This document shows positions 23,925 through 33,643 of a DNA stretch of 64,000 bases, piece after piece. A model generated the notes under the pieces. It did not search any database. It was not told the DNA's origin and saw only the letters and a list, made by a program, of their open reading frames with translations. Both the position numbers and the translations under genes were made by a program. How positions within the stretch are numbered: position 1 is the stretch's first letter; each line of letters begins with the position of its first letter. The stretch covers positions 152,666 through 216,665 of the forward strand of contig JAGYWI010000004.1 of NCBI GenBank assembly GCA_018606805.1, written 5' to 3'. Source of the DNA: Candidatus Magnetomicrobium cryptolimnococcus. GTDB taxonomy: Bacteria > Nitrospirota > Thermodesulfovibrionia > Thermodesulfovibrionales > Magnetobacteriaceae.

Positions 23925-26611
23925 TAGGAAGATTATTAAAAAAGATTTTTGGTACTAAAAACGAGCGTGAACTTAAGAGGATGATGCCTATTGTTGAGGC
24001 TGTAAGTGCAAAGGAGGAGGAACTGCTCAGGCTTACGGATGAAGAGCTAGCGCATAAAACTGACTATCTAAAAGAGCGCCTAAGTGGTGGTGAAACCCTT
24101 GATGATATATTAGTTGATGCCTTTGCTGTTGTTCGAGAGGTCTCCAAAAGGACACTTTTAATGCGGCATTTTGACGTTCAAATAATAGGCGGCATTGTGC
24201 TGCATGAAGGCAAGATTGCAGAGATGAAGACAGGTGAGGGTAAAACCCTTGTGGCAACCCTTGCCGTGTATCTAAATGCCCTTGAAGAGTTGGGTGTTCA
24301 TGTGGTTACGGTTAACGATTACTTGGCTAAAAGAGATGCTGTGTGGATGGGACCTATATACCACTTCTTAGGGCTTTCCGTTGGCGTTATACAGCATGAT
24401 GTGTCTTTTTTGTATGACCCAAATTATAAGACCGGTATCTTTGAATACTTACGTGAGTGCTCGCGGCAGGAGGCGTATAACGCGGATATTACCTATGGGA
24501 CTAATAATGAGTTTGGTTTTGACTATTTACGGGATAATATGAAATATAGTCTTGAGGACTATTCTCAAAGACCATTGAATTTTGCCATTGTTGATGAGGT
24601 TGATAGCATTTTAATTGATGAGTCAAGGACTCCGCTTATTATTTCGGGACCCTCTGAGGACTCTACCGATAAGTATTACGTAATTAATACACTAATTCCT
24701 AAGTTAAAAAAGGATGTAGATTTCACAATAGAAGAAAAGACAAGAAACGTTATATTAACGGAAGAAGGCGGCCTCCATGCTGAAAAACTTCTAAGGGTTG
24801 ATAACCTCTTTGACCCCATAAATATTGAACTAGTACACCATATATTACAGGGCTTGAGGGCACACCATATGTATAAACTGGACGTTGATTATGTTCAAAA
24901 AGATGGTCAAATAATCATTGTTGATGAATTTACAGGGCGTCTTATGCCGGGCAGACGATGGTCAGACGGGCTTCATCAGGCGGTTGAGGCTAAAGAGGGG
25001 GTTAAGATTGAAAGTGAAAACCAAACGCTGGCATCCATAACCTTCCAAAACTATTTTAGAATGTACAAAAAACTTGCCGGTATGACCGGCACTGCCGATA
25101 CAGAGGCTGAGGAGTTTGCTAAGATTTATAACCTTGATGTTTTAGTAGCGCCAACCAATAAACCTATGTCAAGGAAAGATGCCCCGGACGTTATTTATAA
25201 AACCGAACGGGCTAAATTTAATGCCGTCATAGATGAGATAGAACAGCTGCACAAAAAAGGGCAGCCTGTGCTTGTTGGTACCATCTCAATTGAAAAATCC
25301 GAATATCTCGCCTTAGAACTTAAAAAAAGAAAAATCCCCCACAACGTGTTAAATGCCAAGTATCATGAAAAAGAGGCGGAAATAATAGCCCAAGCCGGTA
25401 GAGCTGCCGCCGTTACGATTGCAACTAATATGGCTGGTAGGGGTACGGATATTGTACTTGGCGGTAACCCTAAAGGACTTGCCGCTGATATGCTGCGCAC
25501 CAAAGAGGAATATACGCCGGATGAGTATAGTGCAGCAGTCAAAAAGGCAGAGGAAATATGCCTTAGCGATAAACAAAAGGTGCTTGAAGCCGGCGGCCTT
25601 CACATATTGGGAACGGAACGGCACGAGGCACGAAGGATAGATAATCAGTTACGTGGGCGCTCAGGCCGTCAGGGAGACCCGGGGTCTTCTCGGTTTTATC
25701 TTTCACTGGAAGACGGCCTTATGCGGATTTTTGGGTCTGATAAGATTTTTAGGCTTATGGACAGACTCGGCATGGAAGAGGATATGCCAATAGAAAATAG
25801 AATGATTACACGGGCTATTGAAAATGCGCAAAAGAAGGTGGAAGGACACAACTTTGATATTCGTAAACATTTACTTGAATACGATGATGTGATGAATAAG
25901 CAAAGGACAGAGATATACTCCTATAGAAAAGAAATACTTGGTACTGACTCATTAAAAGAAAGAGTGCTTGACATGGCAACTGATGCTGTGGATGATGCCC
26001 TTAGTGTGCACTGTCCAGAAAGTAGCTATGCTGAAAACTGGGATATGGAAGGGTTTTTCGATGCAATATATGGGACTTTTGGAATAGCTAAAGAGTTTTT
26101 CAAAAGCCGGATAGATGAGTTAAAAAATCTGTCAACCCTGCGCGATATAGTTATTGAGGCTGTACACCGTGCATATGATGAAAAAGAACATGCTATTGAG
26201 GCGTCCAATTTAAGGTATTTAGAAAAGATGCTTCTTTTGCAGGTAGTTGATACCCAGTGGAAAGACCATCTGCTTATGATGGACCACATTAAAGAAGGTA
26301 TCGGACTGCGTGGTTATGGACAAAAAGACCCACTTATCGAATATAAAAAGGAAGCCTACGAGACTTTTGAGGAGATGACGTATAGAATATCCTCGGAGTT
26401 TTTAAAGAGGCTATTTTTTATCCAGATACACTCAGAAGGACAATTAGCCAGTGTAACCCAACGTAGGCCAAGCCATGTGTCTTATCACAAAGGCGATGAT
26501 GAGGCAACAGTGCAAACTACGGTAAGACGAGAAAAAAAGGTTGGCAGAAACGATGCCTGTCCTTGTGGAAGTGGAAAAAAGTATAAAAAATGTTGTGGAA
26601 GAAATGCGTAA
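23921..26611 (+). CDS. secA: Preprotein translocase ATPase SecA
   Basis: 896 residues from the ATG at 23921, preceded by AAGGGTGG. Landmarks: [20 protein letters not shown] (Walker A), [17 protein letters not shown] (DEAD-type box), [15 protein letters not shown]-type and [10 protein letters not shown] motifs of the second helicase domain, and the C-terminal zinc knuckle [14 protein letters not shown] that binds SecB and lipid. It is the essential motor of the Sec pathway. Being the fourth gene after bioF, an SDR and bioD, with an ATGA overlap, is an unusual operon context for secA. Confidence 0.97.
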   Translation: MIGRLLKKIFGTKNERELKRMMPIVEAVSAKEEELLRLTDEELAHKTDYLKERLSGGETLDDILVDAFAVVREVSKRTLLMRHFDVQIIGGIVLHEGKIAEMKTGEGKTLVATLAVYLNALEELGVHVVTVNDYLAKRDAVWMGPIYHFLGLSVGVIQHDVSFLYDPNYKTGIFEYLRECSRQEAYNADITYGTNNEFGFDYLRDNMKYSLEDYSQRPLNFAIVDEVDSILIDESRTPLIISGPSEDSTDKYYVINTLIPKLKKDVDFTIEEKTRNVILTEEGGLHAEKLLRVDNLFDPINIELVHHILQGLRAHHMYKLDVDYVQKDGQIIIVDEFTGRLMPGRRWSDGLHQAVEAKEGVKIESENQTLASITFQNYFRMYKKLAGMTGTADTEAEEFAKIYNLDVLVAPTNKPMSRKDAPDVIYKTERAKFNAVIDEIEQLHKKGQPVLVGTISIEKSEYLALELKKRKIPHNVLNAKYHEKEAEIIAQAGRAAAVTIATNMAGRGTDIVLGGNPKGLAADMLRTKEEYTPDEYSAAVKKAEEICLSDKQKVLEAGGLHILGTERHEARRIDNQLRGRSGRQGDPGSSRFYLSLEDGLMRIFGSDKIFRLMDRLGMEEDMPIENRMITRAIENAQKKVEGHNFDIRKHLLEYDDVMNKQRTEIYSYRKEILGTDSLKERVLDMATDAVDDALSVHCPESSYAENWDMEGFFDAIYGTFGIAKEFFKSRIDELKNLSTLRDIVIEAVHRAYDEKEHAIEASNLRYLEKMLLLQVVDTQWKDHLLMMDHIKEGIGLRGYGQKDPLIEYKKEAYETFEEMTYRISSEFLKRLFFIQIHSEGQLASVTQRRPSHVSYHKGDDEATVQTTVRREKKVGRNDACPCGSGKKYKKCCGRNA

Positions 26612-26618
26612 TCTGTCC

Positions 26619-26698
26619 CAATGCCATTAAGTTAAGGAAAGAGATTTGCGTGGGGAAACAAAGGTGCGTAGGCGCATCCCTTTTTCCCCCGCTCTTCT
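26619..26698 (+). repeat. Single MITE-type end plus dispersed hairpin repeat, copy D
   Basis: CAATGCCATTAAGTTAAGG (26619-26637) resembles the terminal inverted repeat CAATGTCATTAACTTAA of the element at 31247. It is followed by GGTGCGTAGGCGCATCCCTT and TTTCCCCCGCTCTTCTA (26664-26698), a partial copy of the dispersed repeat. It fills the short space between convergent secA and the ABC transporter genes. Confidence 0.6.
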
Positions 26699-27503
26699 AA
26701 TCTTCTTTATTAATACTATAAATAGTATCTTCTATATCATTAACAAGGTCTATGAAGTGTTGTTCCTTTTTTATTTCGTATGTTCGCTCAAGGGGCAAAT
26801 CTATATGAATATGCTTAATAATTTCACCGGGGTTTGGTTTCATGATATATATATCATCACCTAAGAAAACAGCCTCTTGAATATCATGGGTTACAAAAAT
26901 CACGGTGTTTTGAAAACTAAGCCAAAGATTGGCAAGCAGTAATTGCATCTTAAAACGTGTGTGGGCATCAAGTGCGCCAAAGGGTTCATCCATTAAAACG
27001 ATTTGAGGGTTTATTATTAGGCTCCTAGCAATGGCAACCCGCTGCAACTGCCCGCCAGAAAGTGTGGGATAAACCGTATACTTATGCTCATGCCCTTTAA
27101 GTCCAACAGACTCTATCATGCTAAGCGCCTTTACGATAGCATGCTCTTTGGGCACTTTTTTTAATAAAAGAGGCAGCATCACATTTTCCAAGACCGTATA
27201 CCATGGAAAGGACGAATACTGTTGGAATACCATACCTATAACAGTATTATCTGTACGCGGCTTACCATGGATGAGGATTTTACCGGATGTCGGTTCTTGT
27301 AGCCCTGCAATGTAGCGCAATACCGTTGACTTGCCGCAGCCGGAAGTCCCAAGAATTACAACAAATTGCCCCTGTCCCGGCTTATCTTCTATTATGAGAT
27401 TAAGGTCCTTTATGATATAAGATTTCCCCTCGTCGTAGGTTTGACTTACATTTTTTAATACAATTATATCATCAAGTTTTGTATCTTCAAACTCTATTGG
27501 CAT
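26697..27503 (-). CDS. ABC transporter ATPase (NitT/TauT type)
   Basis: 268 residues. Walker [22 protein letters not shown]-loop [10 protein letters not shown], signature [14 protein letters not shown], Walker [13 protein letters not shown], switch VTHDIQEAV. The FQ...PWxTVLENV pattern is that of TauB/SsuB/NrtD proteins importing nitrate, sulfonates or taurine. It overlaps the permease gene by 17 bases. Substrate not determinable. Confidence 0.9.
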   Translation of the reverse strand: MPIEFEDTKLDDIIVLKNVSQTYDEGKSYIIKDLNLIIEDKPGQGQFVVILGTSGCGKSTVLRYIAGLQEPTSGKILIHGKPRTDNTVIGMVFQQYSSFPWYTVLENVMLPLLLKKVPKEHAIVKALSMIESVGLKGHEHKYTVYPTLSGGQLQRVAIARSLIINPQIVLMDEPFGALDAHTRFKMQLLLANLWLSFQNTVIFVTHDIQEAVFLGDDIYIMKPNPGEIIKHIHIDLPLERTYEIKKEQHFIDLVNDIEDTIYSINKED

Positions 27504-28287
27504 AACGCTTATAAGGAAAGAGCACCCTATCTATAGTTGCAAAGAGCTTATCTTGAACAAAGCCAATTAGCACTATAATTATTAGCACAGCAAAGACCTT
27601 ATCCACACGGCTTTGTCGTGCAGCAGTGTAAGCAAGTGCCCCTATCCCCCCTTCAGTTTTATTAACTAATTCCGCTATGATTATATAAGTCCATGAAATA
27701 GCTACAAGCACCCTTATGTCATCCGATACACGCGATATAACGCTTGGCATATATACACATTTGATGGTTTGCCACTTTGTAGCGCCAAGGGTTTTTATTG
27801 TATGTAAGTATACGTCATCCACCTCATCTATCCTTTGTATAACTACAGGCAAAAGGTATACGATAATGCCAAAGGATAGAAACTGTACCTTCATATTTGT
27901 ACCAATACCAAACCATGCAATGAAAAGTCCCATAGCGGCTGTTAGAGGCAGATAACGCAGAGAGCTTATGAGCCTTTCACTAAGACCACGGAAAAGTGGT
28001 ATTAGCCCAATTAAAAATCCAAGCGGCAAGGATACGGCAACAGATTCAATATAGCCTAAGAGGTTTAGTTTTATTGAGTGCAAAGTATTTTGTAAGAGGG
28101 CATCTTCAATGTATAAATCCATAAAAGAAAATAAGATTTTTTCAGGCGATGGAAGAATAGTCTCTTGGAAAAAGCCAGATGCCACTATAACATACCAGAT
28201 AAGTAAAAAGAGAAAAATACCAGCAATTTCCGTTAAGAGTTTTTCCCGACGTGAGAGTCTTCCTCTTAATTCAAAAAACCTCTTCAT
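27487..28287 (-). CDS. ABC transporter permease (TauC/SsuC-like)
   Basis: 266 residues with about six membrane helices. The coupling-loop region ([20 protein letters not shown]) and [16 protein letters not shown] are typical of the BPD_transp_1 permeases of the NitT/TauT group. It pairs with the overlapping ATPase and the binding protein encoded 9 bases upstream. Confidence 0.9.
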   Translation of the reverse strand: MKRFFELRGRLSRREKLLTEIAGIFLFLLIWYVIVASGFFQETILPSPEKILFSFMDLYIEDALLQNTLHSIKLNLLGYIESVAVSLPLGFLIGLIPLFRGLSERLISSLRYLPLTAAMGLFIAWFGIGTNMKVQFLSFGIIVYLLPVVIQRIDEVDDVYLHTIKTLGATKWQTIKCVYMPSVISRVSDDIRVLVAISWTYIIIAELVNKTEGGIGALAYTAARQSRVDKVFAVLIIIVLIGFVQDKLFATIDRVLFPYKRYANRV

Positions 28288-28296
28288 ACTATCAAA

Positions 28297-29985
28297 TTAA
28301 TCCTCAAGGAGTTCAAAATCCGTTCTTCTATTTTTTGCTCGTCCATCTGGTGTATTATTTTGTCCAAGGGGCTTTTTAGACCCATTACCAACCACAATAA
28401 TCCGCGTCGGCGTAAACCCATTTTTTTCAATTAGATAATCTGCCACAGCCTGAGCCCTCTTTTGAGAAAGCCGTTGATTGGCTTCCTCCGTCCCTACGTT
28501 ATCGGTATTTCCCTCTATACGAATCCTTGTATTTGCAAAGGACTTGGCTATTGGGACAAACTCAGAATCTATAAGATACTTAGCGTTATCATCAAGTTCA
28601 GCAGAAGCGGTTGAAAATACAATAGTAACCCTCTTGGTTGCAAAAGGTTTGGCTTTTTCATCATCTTTAGTAGCCTTATTAAACGTGGCCTCTGCCTCTG
28701 GCTCATGCCCTGCTCCGCTTAGCTTAACCTCCTTAAGTATAGATAAATCCACAACATTACGCCAGCTTGGTATCTGCTGTGGCGCAAGATTTATATCACT
28801 ATAAAGTTTTCCCATTTTAGTATAAAGGTCTTCCCCCTTCACACCCTTATAATCAGCGTCTAAGTTAAAGAAATTAAGATTATCCCCATAAGTTGTAAGA
28901 CGTACGTTTGCAATAGCCTTTTTAATAAAGTCCTCCGGCTGATTCAACCCCTCTGAAAGTATAGTAACAGCCTTCTGGCGTGCCTCTTCATTTGTATTGA
29001 TTTCCATAGCTCCTATAAGCCACCCTTTAACAAGGGAAACGAGGCGCTGCCTGTTTTTTTCAATAAAAGAAGCCTTAGCAAAAAAGACATCCGCTATTAT
29101 ATGCGAGGCCTCACGGGTTGTCCTTAGTATCTTAGCGCCCGGCACGTTTTTAACACAATCCTCATCATCCGGACTCCACACAACAGCCGCGTCCACCTTC
29201 CCTGCCTTAAAATACATGGCAGCATCCACAGCCGACGGCGCTTCCACCACCTCTATATCCTTATATGTTAACCCACCAGCAGCTAAAAGCCATAGCAAAA
29301 ACGTGTGCGACGGTGTTCCAAAGGCAAAGGCTACCTTTTTCCCCTTAAGCCCTTCAACGGTATCAATGCCGCGCTTAACAACAATAGCATCCCCTCCACG
29401 CGACCAGTCCGCTTGAAAAATTATTTTAGGCTCGTAATCCTTAAAGGAAGCCACCTCTGTTGTAAAGGCATCTGCCGTTATCCATAATAAATCACACTTA
29501 TCAGCCTTCCAAGCATCCCTTGAGTTTTGAAAATCATCTATAACGATAAAATCAACTAAAAGGCCAAATTCCTTAAAATATCGTGAATCCTTTGATGCCT
29601 TAAACCCACCATTAAAATACTGTCCGCCGGCATATCCACCCCAAGTAACAACACACACCTTTATCGGGTTTACGTCATCCTTTGCAACATCTTTTGGAGG
29701 CTCAACCTGTCCAGTATCTTTACCAGTAACCGGTTGTTGTATAGAGGGTTTCTTAGCGGAGGAAAAAAACACCTTGCTTACACCAAAGCCCAAACCACCT
29801 AAGAGTAAAACTATAACGACTACAACTATGGCCTTATTAAGCCCTCCACCTTTTTTTATTTCAATAAGAGCCCCTTTACACTCCTTACAAACAAACTCCG
29901 ACCCAGCAGGCACATCCACAAGCTTACCGCTATCTGCTGTCTGGCAGTTCCCAAAATTTGTACACTTCCCATACCTTTCTGCCAT
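28297..29985 (-). CDS. Zinc-ribbon / membrane-anchored ABC substrate-binding protein fused to OmpA domain
   Basis: 562 residues in four parts. Residues 1-45: a zinc-ribbon-like segment with Cys pairs (GKCTNFGNC, VCKECKG). Residues 49-72: one membrane helix (IVVVVIVLLLGGLGFGVSKV). Residues about 105-420: an NMT1/SsuA-type binding protein (VCVVTWGGYAGGQYFNGGF, FGTPSHTFLLWLLAAGG). Residues about 455-562: an OmpA C-terminal peptidoglycan-binding domain (IEGNTDNVGTEEANQRLSQK, GRAKNRRTDFELLE). It would be held in the inner membrane with the ribbon in the cytoplasm and the OmpA part gripping the cell wall. A classical signal peptide is absent. GAGG lies 6 bases before the ATG. It is the first gene of the three-gene operon. 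Confidence 0.85.
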   Translation of the reverse strand: MAERYGKCTNFGNCQTADSGKLVDVPAGSEFVCKECKGALIEIKKGGGLNKAIVVVVIVLLLGGLGFGVSKVFFSSAKKPSIQQPVTGKDTGQVEPPKDVAKDDVNPIKVCVVTWGGYAGGQYFNGGFKASKDSRYFKEFGLLVDFIVIDDFQNSRDAWKADKCDLLWITADAFTTEVASFKDYEPKIIFQADWSRGGDAIVVKRGIDTVEGLKGKKVAFAFGTPSHTFLLWLLAAGGLTYKDIEVVEAPSAVDAAMYFKAGKVDAAVVWSPDDEDCVKNVPGAKILRTTREASHIIADVFFAKASFIEKNRQRLVSLVKGWLIGAMEINTNEEARQKAVTILSEGLNQPEDFIKKAIANVRLTTYGDNLNFFNLDADYKGVKGEDLYTKMGKLYSDINLAPQQIPSWRNVVDLSILKEVKLSGAGHEPEAEATFNKATKDDEKAKPFATKRVTIVFSTASAELDDNAKYLIDSEFVPIAKSFANTRIRIEGNTDNVGTEEANQRLSQKRAQAVADYLIEKNGFTPTRIIVVGNGSKKPLGQNNTPDGRAKNRRTDFELLED

Positions 29986-30264
29986 AAAATACCTCGCCCC
30001 ATAGTTTTTTTAGTATAATTTGGATTTATTATTAACTAATATAATATATATTTACAGAAAAAGTCATTAACAAAAATTTTTCTACAAAATCCAAACTATA
30101 CGTGTAAAGTCTTCAAATAAAGCAAAACACTCAATATTTTTTTCTATTAAATATGGCAAAATACCTATCTATATTAAATTTATTTAATATTACCACTGGC
30201 ATTTTGGGTCTTGCTTTTATTTTTCCACTATTTATATATTACTGAAAAAAGGGAGGTTATGGTT

Positions 30265-31206
30265 ATGGCTGAAAAAAAGATAGCAATAGCATGTCAAGGC
30301 GGTGGAAGCCATACGGCTTTTACGGCTGGTGTGTTAAAGAGGATTTTAGAGGAAAAGGACATAAAAATAGTTGGTCTAAGCGGGACATCTGGTGGGGCGA
30401 TTTGCGCTACCATTGCGTGGTATTCGTTAGTAACACAGCAAAAGGAAACAGGCGGCAAACTCTTAGAGGCCTTTTGGATGGATAACGCTGCAACAGAGTT
30501 TTGGGATGTTTACCTAAATAAATGGTTAGTCGGTATGTCTAGATTAAGGGATTACATTTCAATGCCTGAGATGAGCCCGTATAATTTACCTGATTGGGGG
30601 CATAGAAAACTTAAGGAATTAATTGAAAAATATGTGGATTTTTCAAAACTAAATACACTAAAAAATAAAAACGATATAGGTTTATATGTAGGGGCTGTTG
30701 AAGTACACACGGGGTGTTTTAAGGTATTTGATAGTGAAAGTATCTCCGTGGATGCTGTATTAGCTTCAGCGGCCATTCCAACGCTTTTTAAGGCTATAAA
30801 TATTGGTGGTGGGCTTTACTGGGATGGGCTTTTTTCTGAAAATCCGCCTGTAAGAATACTTCATAATGTTGACCCTCAAGAAATCTGGATAATACAAATA
30901 AACCCTATAATTTGGCTAAACGAGCCTGTAACCGTGCAGGAAATTACTGACAGAAGAAATGAGCTTTCTGGAAATCTTTCCCTAAACCAAGAGGTATATT
31001 TCATAGAGACGATGAACAAACTGATAAGAAACAATATTGTAGATGGGAAAAAGTATAAACCAATTGAAGTAAAACGTATTTTAATGTCAGACAAATACTA
31101 CGCCCTTGATTATTCATCAAAATTAGATAGAGACTCAGGTTTTATAGCAGGCCTCATTGAAGATGGTTACAGTCAGGCGGATAAATTTTTGAAAAAGATT
31201 GGTTGA
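30265..31206 (+). CDS. Patatin-like phospholipase
   Basis: 313 residues. The oxyanion-hole region is IACQGGGSHTAFTAGVL, the nucleophile elbow GLSGTSGGAICATIAW (Ser in GTSGG) and the catalytic Asp in WDGLFSENPP. These define a Ser-Asp lipase of the patatin family. Start at ATG 30265 because GGGAGG is 8 bases upstream; the ATG at 30259 would be only 2 bases from it. No signal peptide, so it may act on inner-leaflet lipids or as a secreted effector. Monocistronic by context. Confidence 0.88.
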   Translation: MAEKKIAIACQGGGSHTAFTAGVLKRILEEKDIKIVGLSGTSGGAICATIAWYSLVTQQKETGGKLLEAFWMDNAATEFWDVYLNKWLVGMSRLRDYISMPEMSPYNLPDWGHRKLKELIEKYVDFSKLNTLKNKNDIGLYVGAVEVHTGCFKVFDSESISVDAVLASAAIPTLFKAINIGGGLYWDGLFSENPPVRILHNVDPQEIWIIQINPIIWLNEPVTVQEITDRRNELSGNLSLNQEVYFIETMNKLIRNNIVDGKKYKPIEVKRILMSDKYYALDYSSKLDRDSGFIAGLIEDGYSQADKFLKKIG

Positions 31207-31246
31207 ATGCAGATAGTTTAAGAGTTTTTATGATATAATTAAGCTA

Positions 31247-31465
31247 CAATGTCATTAACTTAAGGGCGAACACATAGGTTCGCCCCTACAAAAATACATG
31301 TACCGTAGGGGCAGACCTATGTGTCTGCCCTATGTTTTAGTGTTCTTATCAAATCAAAATGTGCTATATTATGACTCAAGGGGATTTTAAATGCCTATCA
31401 TTGCAAGCTGAAAACGAGTAATCTCTCAATGGTTAGAGGATGAATCCGTTAAGTTAATGACATTG
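31247..31465. mobile_element. MITE-like element with 17-bp terminal inverted repeats and 10-bp target duplication
   Basis: The ends CAATGTCATTAACTTAA (31247-31263) and TTAAGTTAATGACATTG (31449-31465) are perfect inverted repeats. The element is 219 bp, has no coding capacity, and is flanked on both sides by the direct repeat AATTAAGCTA (31237-31246 and 31466-31475). Inside is an imperfect inverted repeat, 31263-31289 against 31305-31331, containing AGGGCGAACACATAGGTTCG. Length of the target duplication suggests mobilisation by an IS4-type transposase, but no transposase is in the window. Confidence 0.75.
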
Positions 31466-31516
31466 AATTAAGCTATCAATTGAATTTAGCTAACCAGTTG
31501 TTGAGATAGTAAAAAA

Positions 31517-31888
31517 ATGAGAACAAAATCACTTACTGTACAATTTCATAATGAATCAATGGATTATGCTGAAAGTGCAATGCTTGCAAAAATGCATGGC
31601 AATATAGAGGAAGCTGAGCGTCTTTTTAGGAAGGCTTTACACTTGGAACTTAAAGCGCTATATACGTTTAAAGAATATTTATTGGAGCACAAAGAGCCCA
31701 CATACTCTGTCTTACGTCGTAGCGCTGCAACACTTGCCTTAGACTGTAATCAACCAGAATTAGCCAAAGGACTTATTGCAGAGGCATTATTATATGGTAA
31801 ACCTCCAACTGAAATTGCACAGGAGCTACAAGACTTACTTGAACAAATCAATATTAAAAATCGTCTATCACTGCATGGTTACGCTTGA
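31517..31888 (+). CDS. Small helical TPR-like protein
   Basis: 123 residues, all predicted helical. AKMHGNIEEAERLFRKALHL fits a tetratricopeptide unit, followed by SVLRRSAATLALDCNQPELA and AKGLIAEALLYGKPP as further helix pairs. Similar short proteins occur in cyanobacteria and Nitrospirota near nuclease- or protease-type accessory genes. No function is known to me. The MITE-like element ends about 50 bases before its start, so its promoter may lie inside the element. Confidence 0.65.
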   Translation: MRTKSLTVQFHNESMDYAESAMLAKMHGNIEEAERLFRKALHLELKALYTFKEYLLEHKEPTYSVLRRSAATLALDCNQPELAKGLIAEALLYGKPPTEIAQELQDLLEQINIKNRLSLHGYA

Positions 31889-32421
31889 TAAAGATAATCT
31901 ATTTTATGTATATTTAAACCAAATTAAGCTCAAAAAATAAAAGATACGTTTCAGATTTGGTAAAGAAAGTGTTGTTATGTTTTTATCAAATTGAAATCTC
32001 TATTATATTTTAAAATAAACAATTCAAAATATATAAACAGTTGGAAGGCAGGTGTGCTTTCCACCTGTTTTCTAAATAAGAATTCCTCCTATATTTTTTA
32101 TCTTTACTTTATTATTTTAAATACATAAGTTAAGTTAATATTTAGAAATTTTTTTTGCTTTAACTGATTTGAACTGGTTTATTTGTTTAAAATAATTGAT
32201 TATTATTGCTTATGTACACATTGACTAATAAAATAATATGATTAAGTAATAAATTTTTTTTATTTGACCAAAGTACACCAAATTATAGATAATGGATAAT
32301 AAAAAAAATGATAAGAATAAAATCATTTCACTAAATCATTAATATTATTTTTTGTTTTATTATTTTTTTAATATAGTTGTTATAGAGATAGACTCTATGA
32401 TAAATCAATAAGGAGGTCTTT
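31889..32421. other. AT-rich gene-free stretch upstream of dsrA
   Basis: About 530 bases, extremely AT-rich, with no credible gene. It contains a terminator-like hairpin at 32049-32073 and an inverted repeat ATAGAG-N5-CTCTAT at 32382-32398, about 25 bases before the dsrA start, possibly an operator or 5' UTR hairpin. No clear consensus promoter was found. Confidence 0.55.
32049..32073 (+). terminator. Rho-independent terminator candidate
   Basis: CAGGTG-N7-CACCTG followed by TTTTCT. It would end transcription from the small TPR-like gene before the dsr locus. Confidence 0.5.
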
Positions 32422-33603
32422 ATGAGTAAGAAGTACGACACGCCCTTGCTTGATGAGTTGAAGAAGGGTGTATTCCCGAGCTTTGTAGTGGAAATGGAAA
32501 AAGCAGCTGCAAGGTCTGACATGGCGGCTGATCTTTTGGGCCAAGTGGAGCTTTCTTACAAAGAAAAGCTTACTCACTGGAAGCACGGTGGAATCGTGGG
32601 CGTAAGAGGCTATGGTTCTGGCGTTATCGGTAGATACTCAGATATACCGGATAAGTTTCCTGGAGTTGCTCATTTCCACACAGTAAGAATAAACGCCCCA
32701 TCAGGTTTCTATTACACTTCAAATGCGCTAAGAGAAATTATGGACTTGTGGGATAAGTATGGTAGTGGTATGACAAATATGCACGGTTCCACAGGGGATA
32801 TGATTCTTCTTGGTACTAGAAGTGAAAACCTAGAACCCTTATTTGCAGAGGTTTCATCAAGGGGTTGGGACTTAGGCGGTTCAGGCTCTGCTGTTAGAAC
32901 GCCTAGTTGCTGTCTTGGCATGTCTCGTTGTGAATGGTCTAATATAGATAGTCAGGCTATTACGTATGATATTACACAGCACTATCAAGATGAAATGCAC
33001 AGACCTGCATTCCCATATAAGTTTAAATTCAAGATTGCTGGTTGTGCTGTTGACTGTATAGCATCTATAGCACGTGCAGATATGTCAGTAATTGGTACAT
33101 GGAGAGATAAAATCCGTGTGGACCAGAATGAAGTAAAAAACTATGCAAGCAAGATGGATATAAAGGCAGAGGTGGTAGACCTGTGCCCAACAGGGTGTAT
33201 AACCTACACAGGTGGGGAACTTACAATTGATGATTCCAATTGCTCAAGATGTATGAACTGTATTGCCAGAATGACTAAGGCTTTAAGACCTGGAGTTGAA
33301 AAGGGCGCTACAATACTGCTTGGTAGTAAAGCTCCTATTGTAACAGGTGCTCTTATGTCATGGGTTATCGTTCCGTTTATGAAGATGGAACCACCTTATG
33401 ATGAGTTCTATGAGTTAGTTGACAAGATATGGGAATGGTGGGATGAAAACGGCAAAAACCGTGAGAGAATCGGTGAATTGATAGAAAGATTGACATTCCC
33501 AAGATTCCTCAAGGACGTAGGTATTGAGCCTCACCCAGCAATGGTTAAAGAACCAAGAAGAGACCCATTCTTCTTCTGGTCTGAAGAAGATATTAAGAGA
33601 TAA
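32422..33603 (+). CDS. dsrA: Dissimilatory sulfite reductase alpha subunit
   Basis: 393 residues, a little shorter than the 420-440 typical of many sulfate reducers. The sirohaem-[4Fe-4S] ligands are at about Cys164 and Cys170 (CCLGMSRCEW) and Cys208 and Cys212 (GCAVDC). A ferredoxin insert follows (VDLCPTGCI and CSRCMNC, about 255-281). Conserved DLGGSGSAVRTPSCC precedes. The enzyme reduces sulfite in the cytoplasm, together with DsrB and DsrC, in sulfate or sulfite respiration. AAGGAGGT lies just before the ATG, a strong ribosome site. The dsrD gene nearby indicates the reductive rather than the sulfur-oxidising pathway. Confidence 0.96.
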   Translation: MSKKYDTPLLDELKKGVFPSFVVEMEKAAARSDMAADLLGQVELSYKEKLTHWKHGGIVGVRGYGSGVIGRYSDIPDKFPGVAHFHTVRINAPSGFYYTSNALREIMDLWDKYGSGMTNMHGSTGDMILLGTRSENLEPLFAEVSSRGWDLGGSGSAVRTPSCCLGMSRCEWSNIDSQAITYDITQHYQDEMHRPAFPYKFKFKIAGCAVDCIASIARADMSVIGTWRDKIRVDQNEVKNYASKMDIKAEVVDLCPTGCITYTGGELTIDDSNCSRCMNCIARMTKALRPGVEKGATILLGSKAPIVTGALMSWVIVPFMKMEPPYDEFYELVDKIWEWWDENGKNRERIGELIERLTFPRFLKDVGIEPHPAMVKEPRRDPFFFWSEEDIKR

Positions 33604-33643
33604 ATCTTAAAATATTTTAAAACGAATTAATAAGGAGAGCCAT

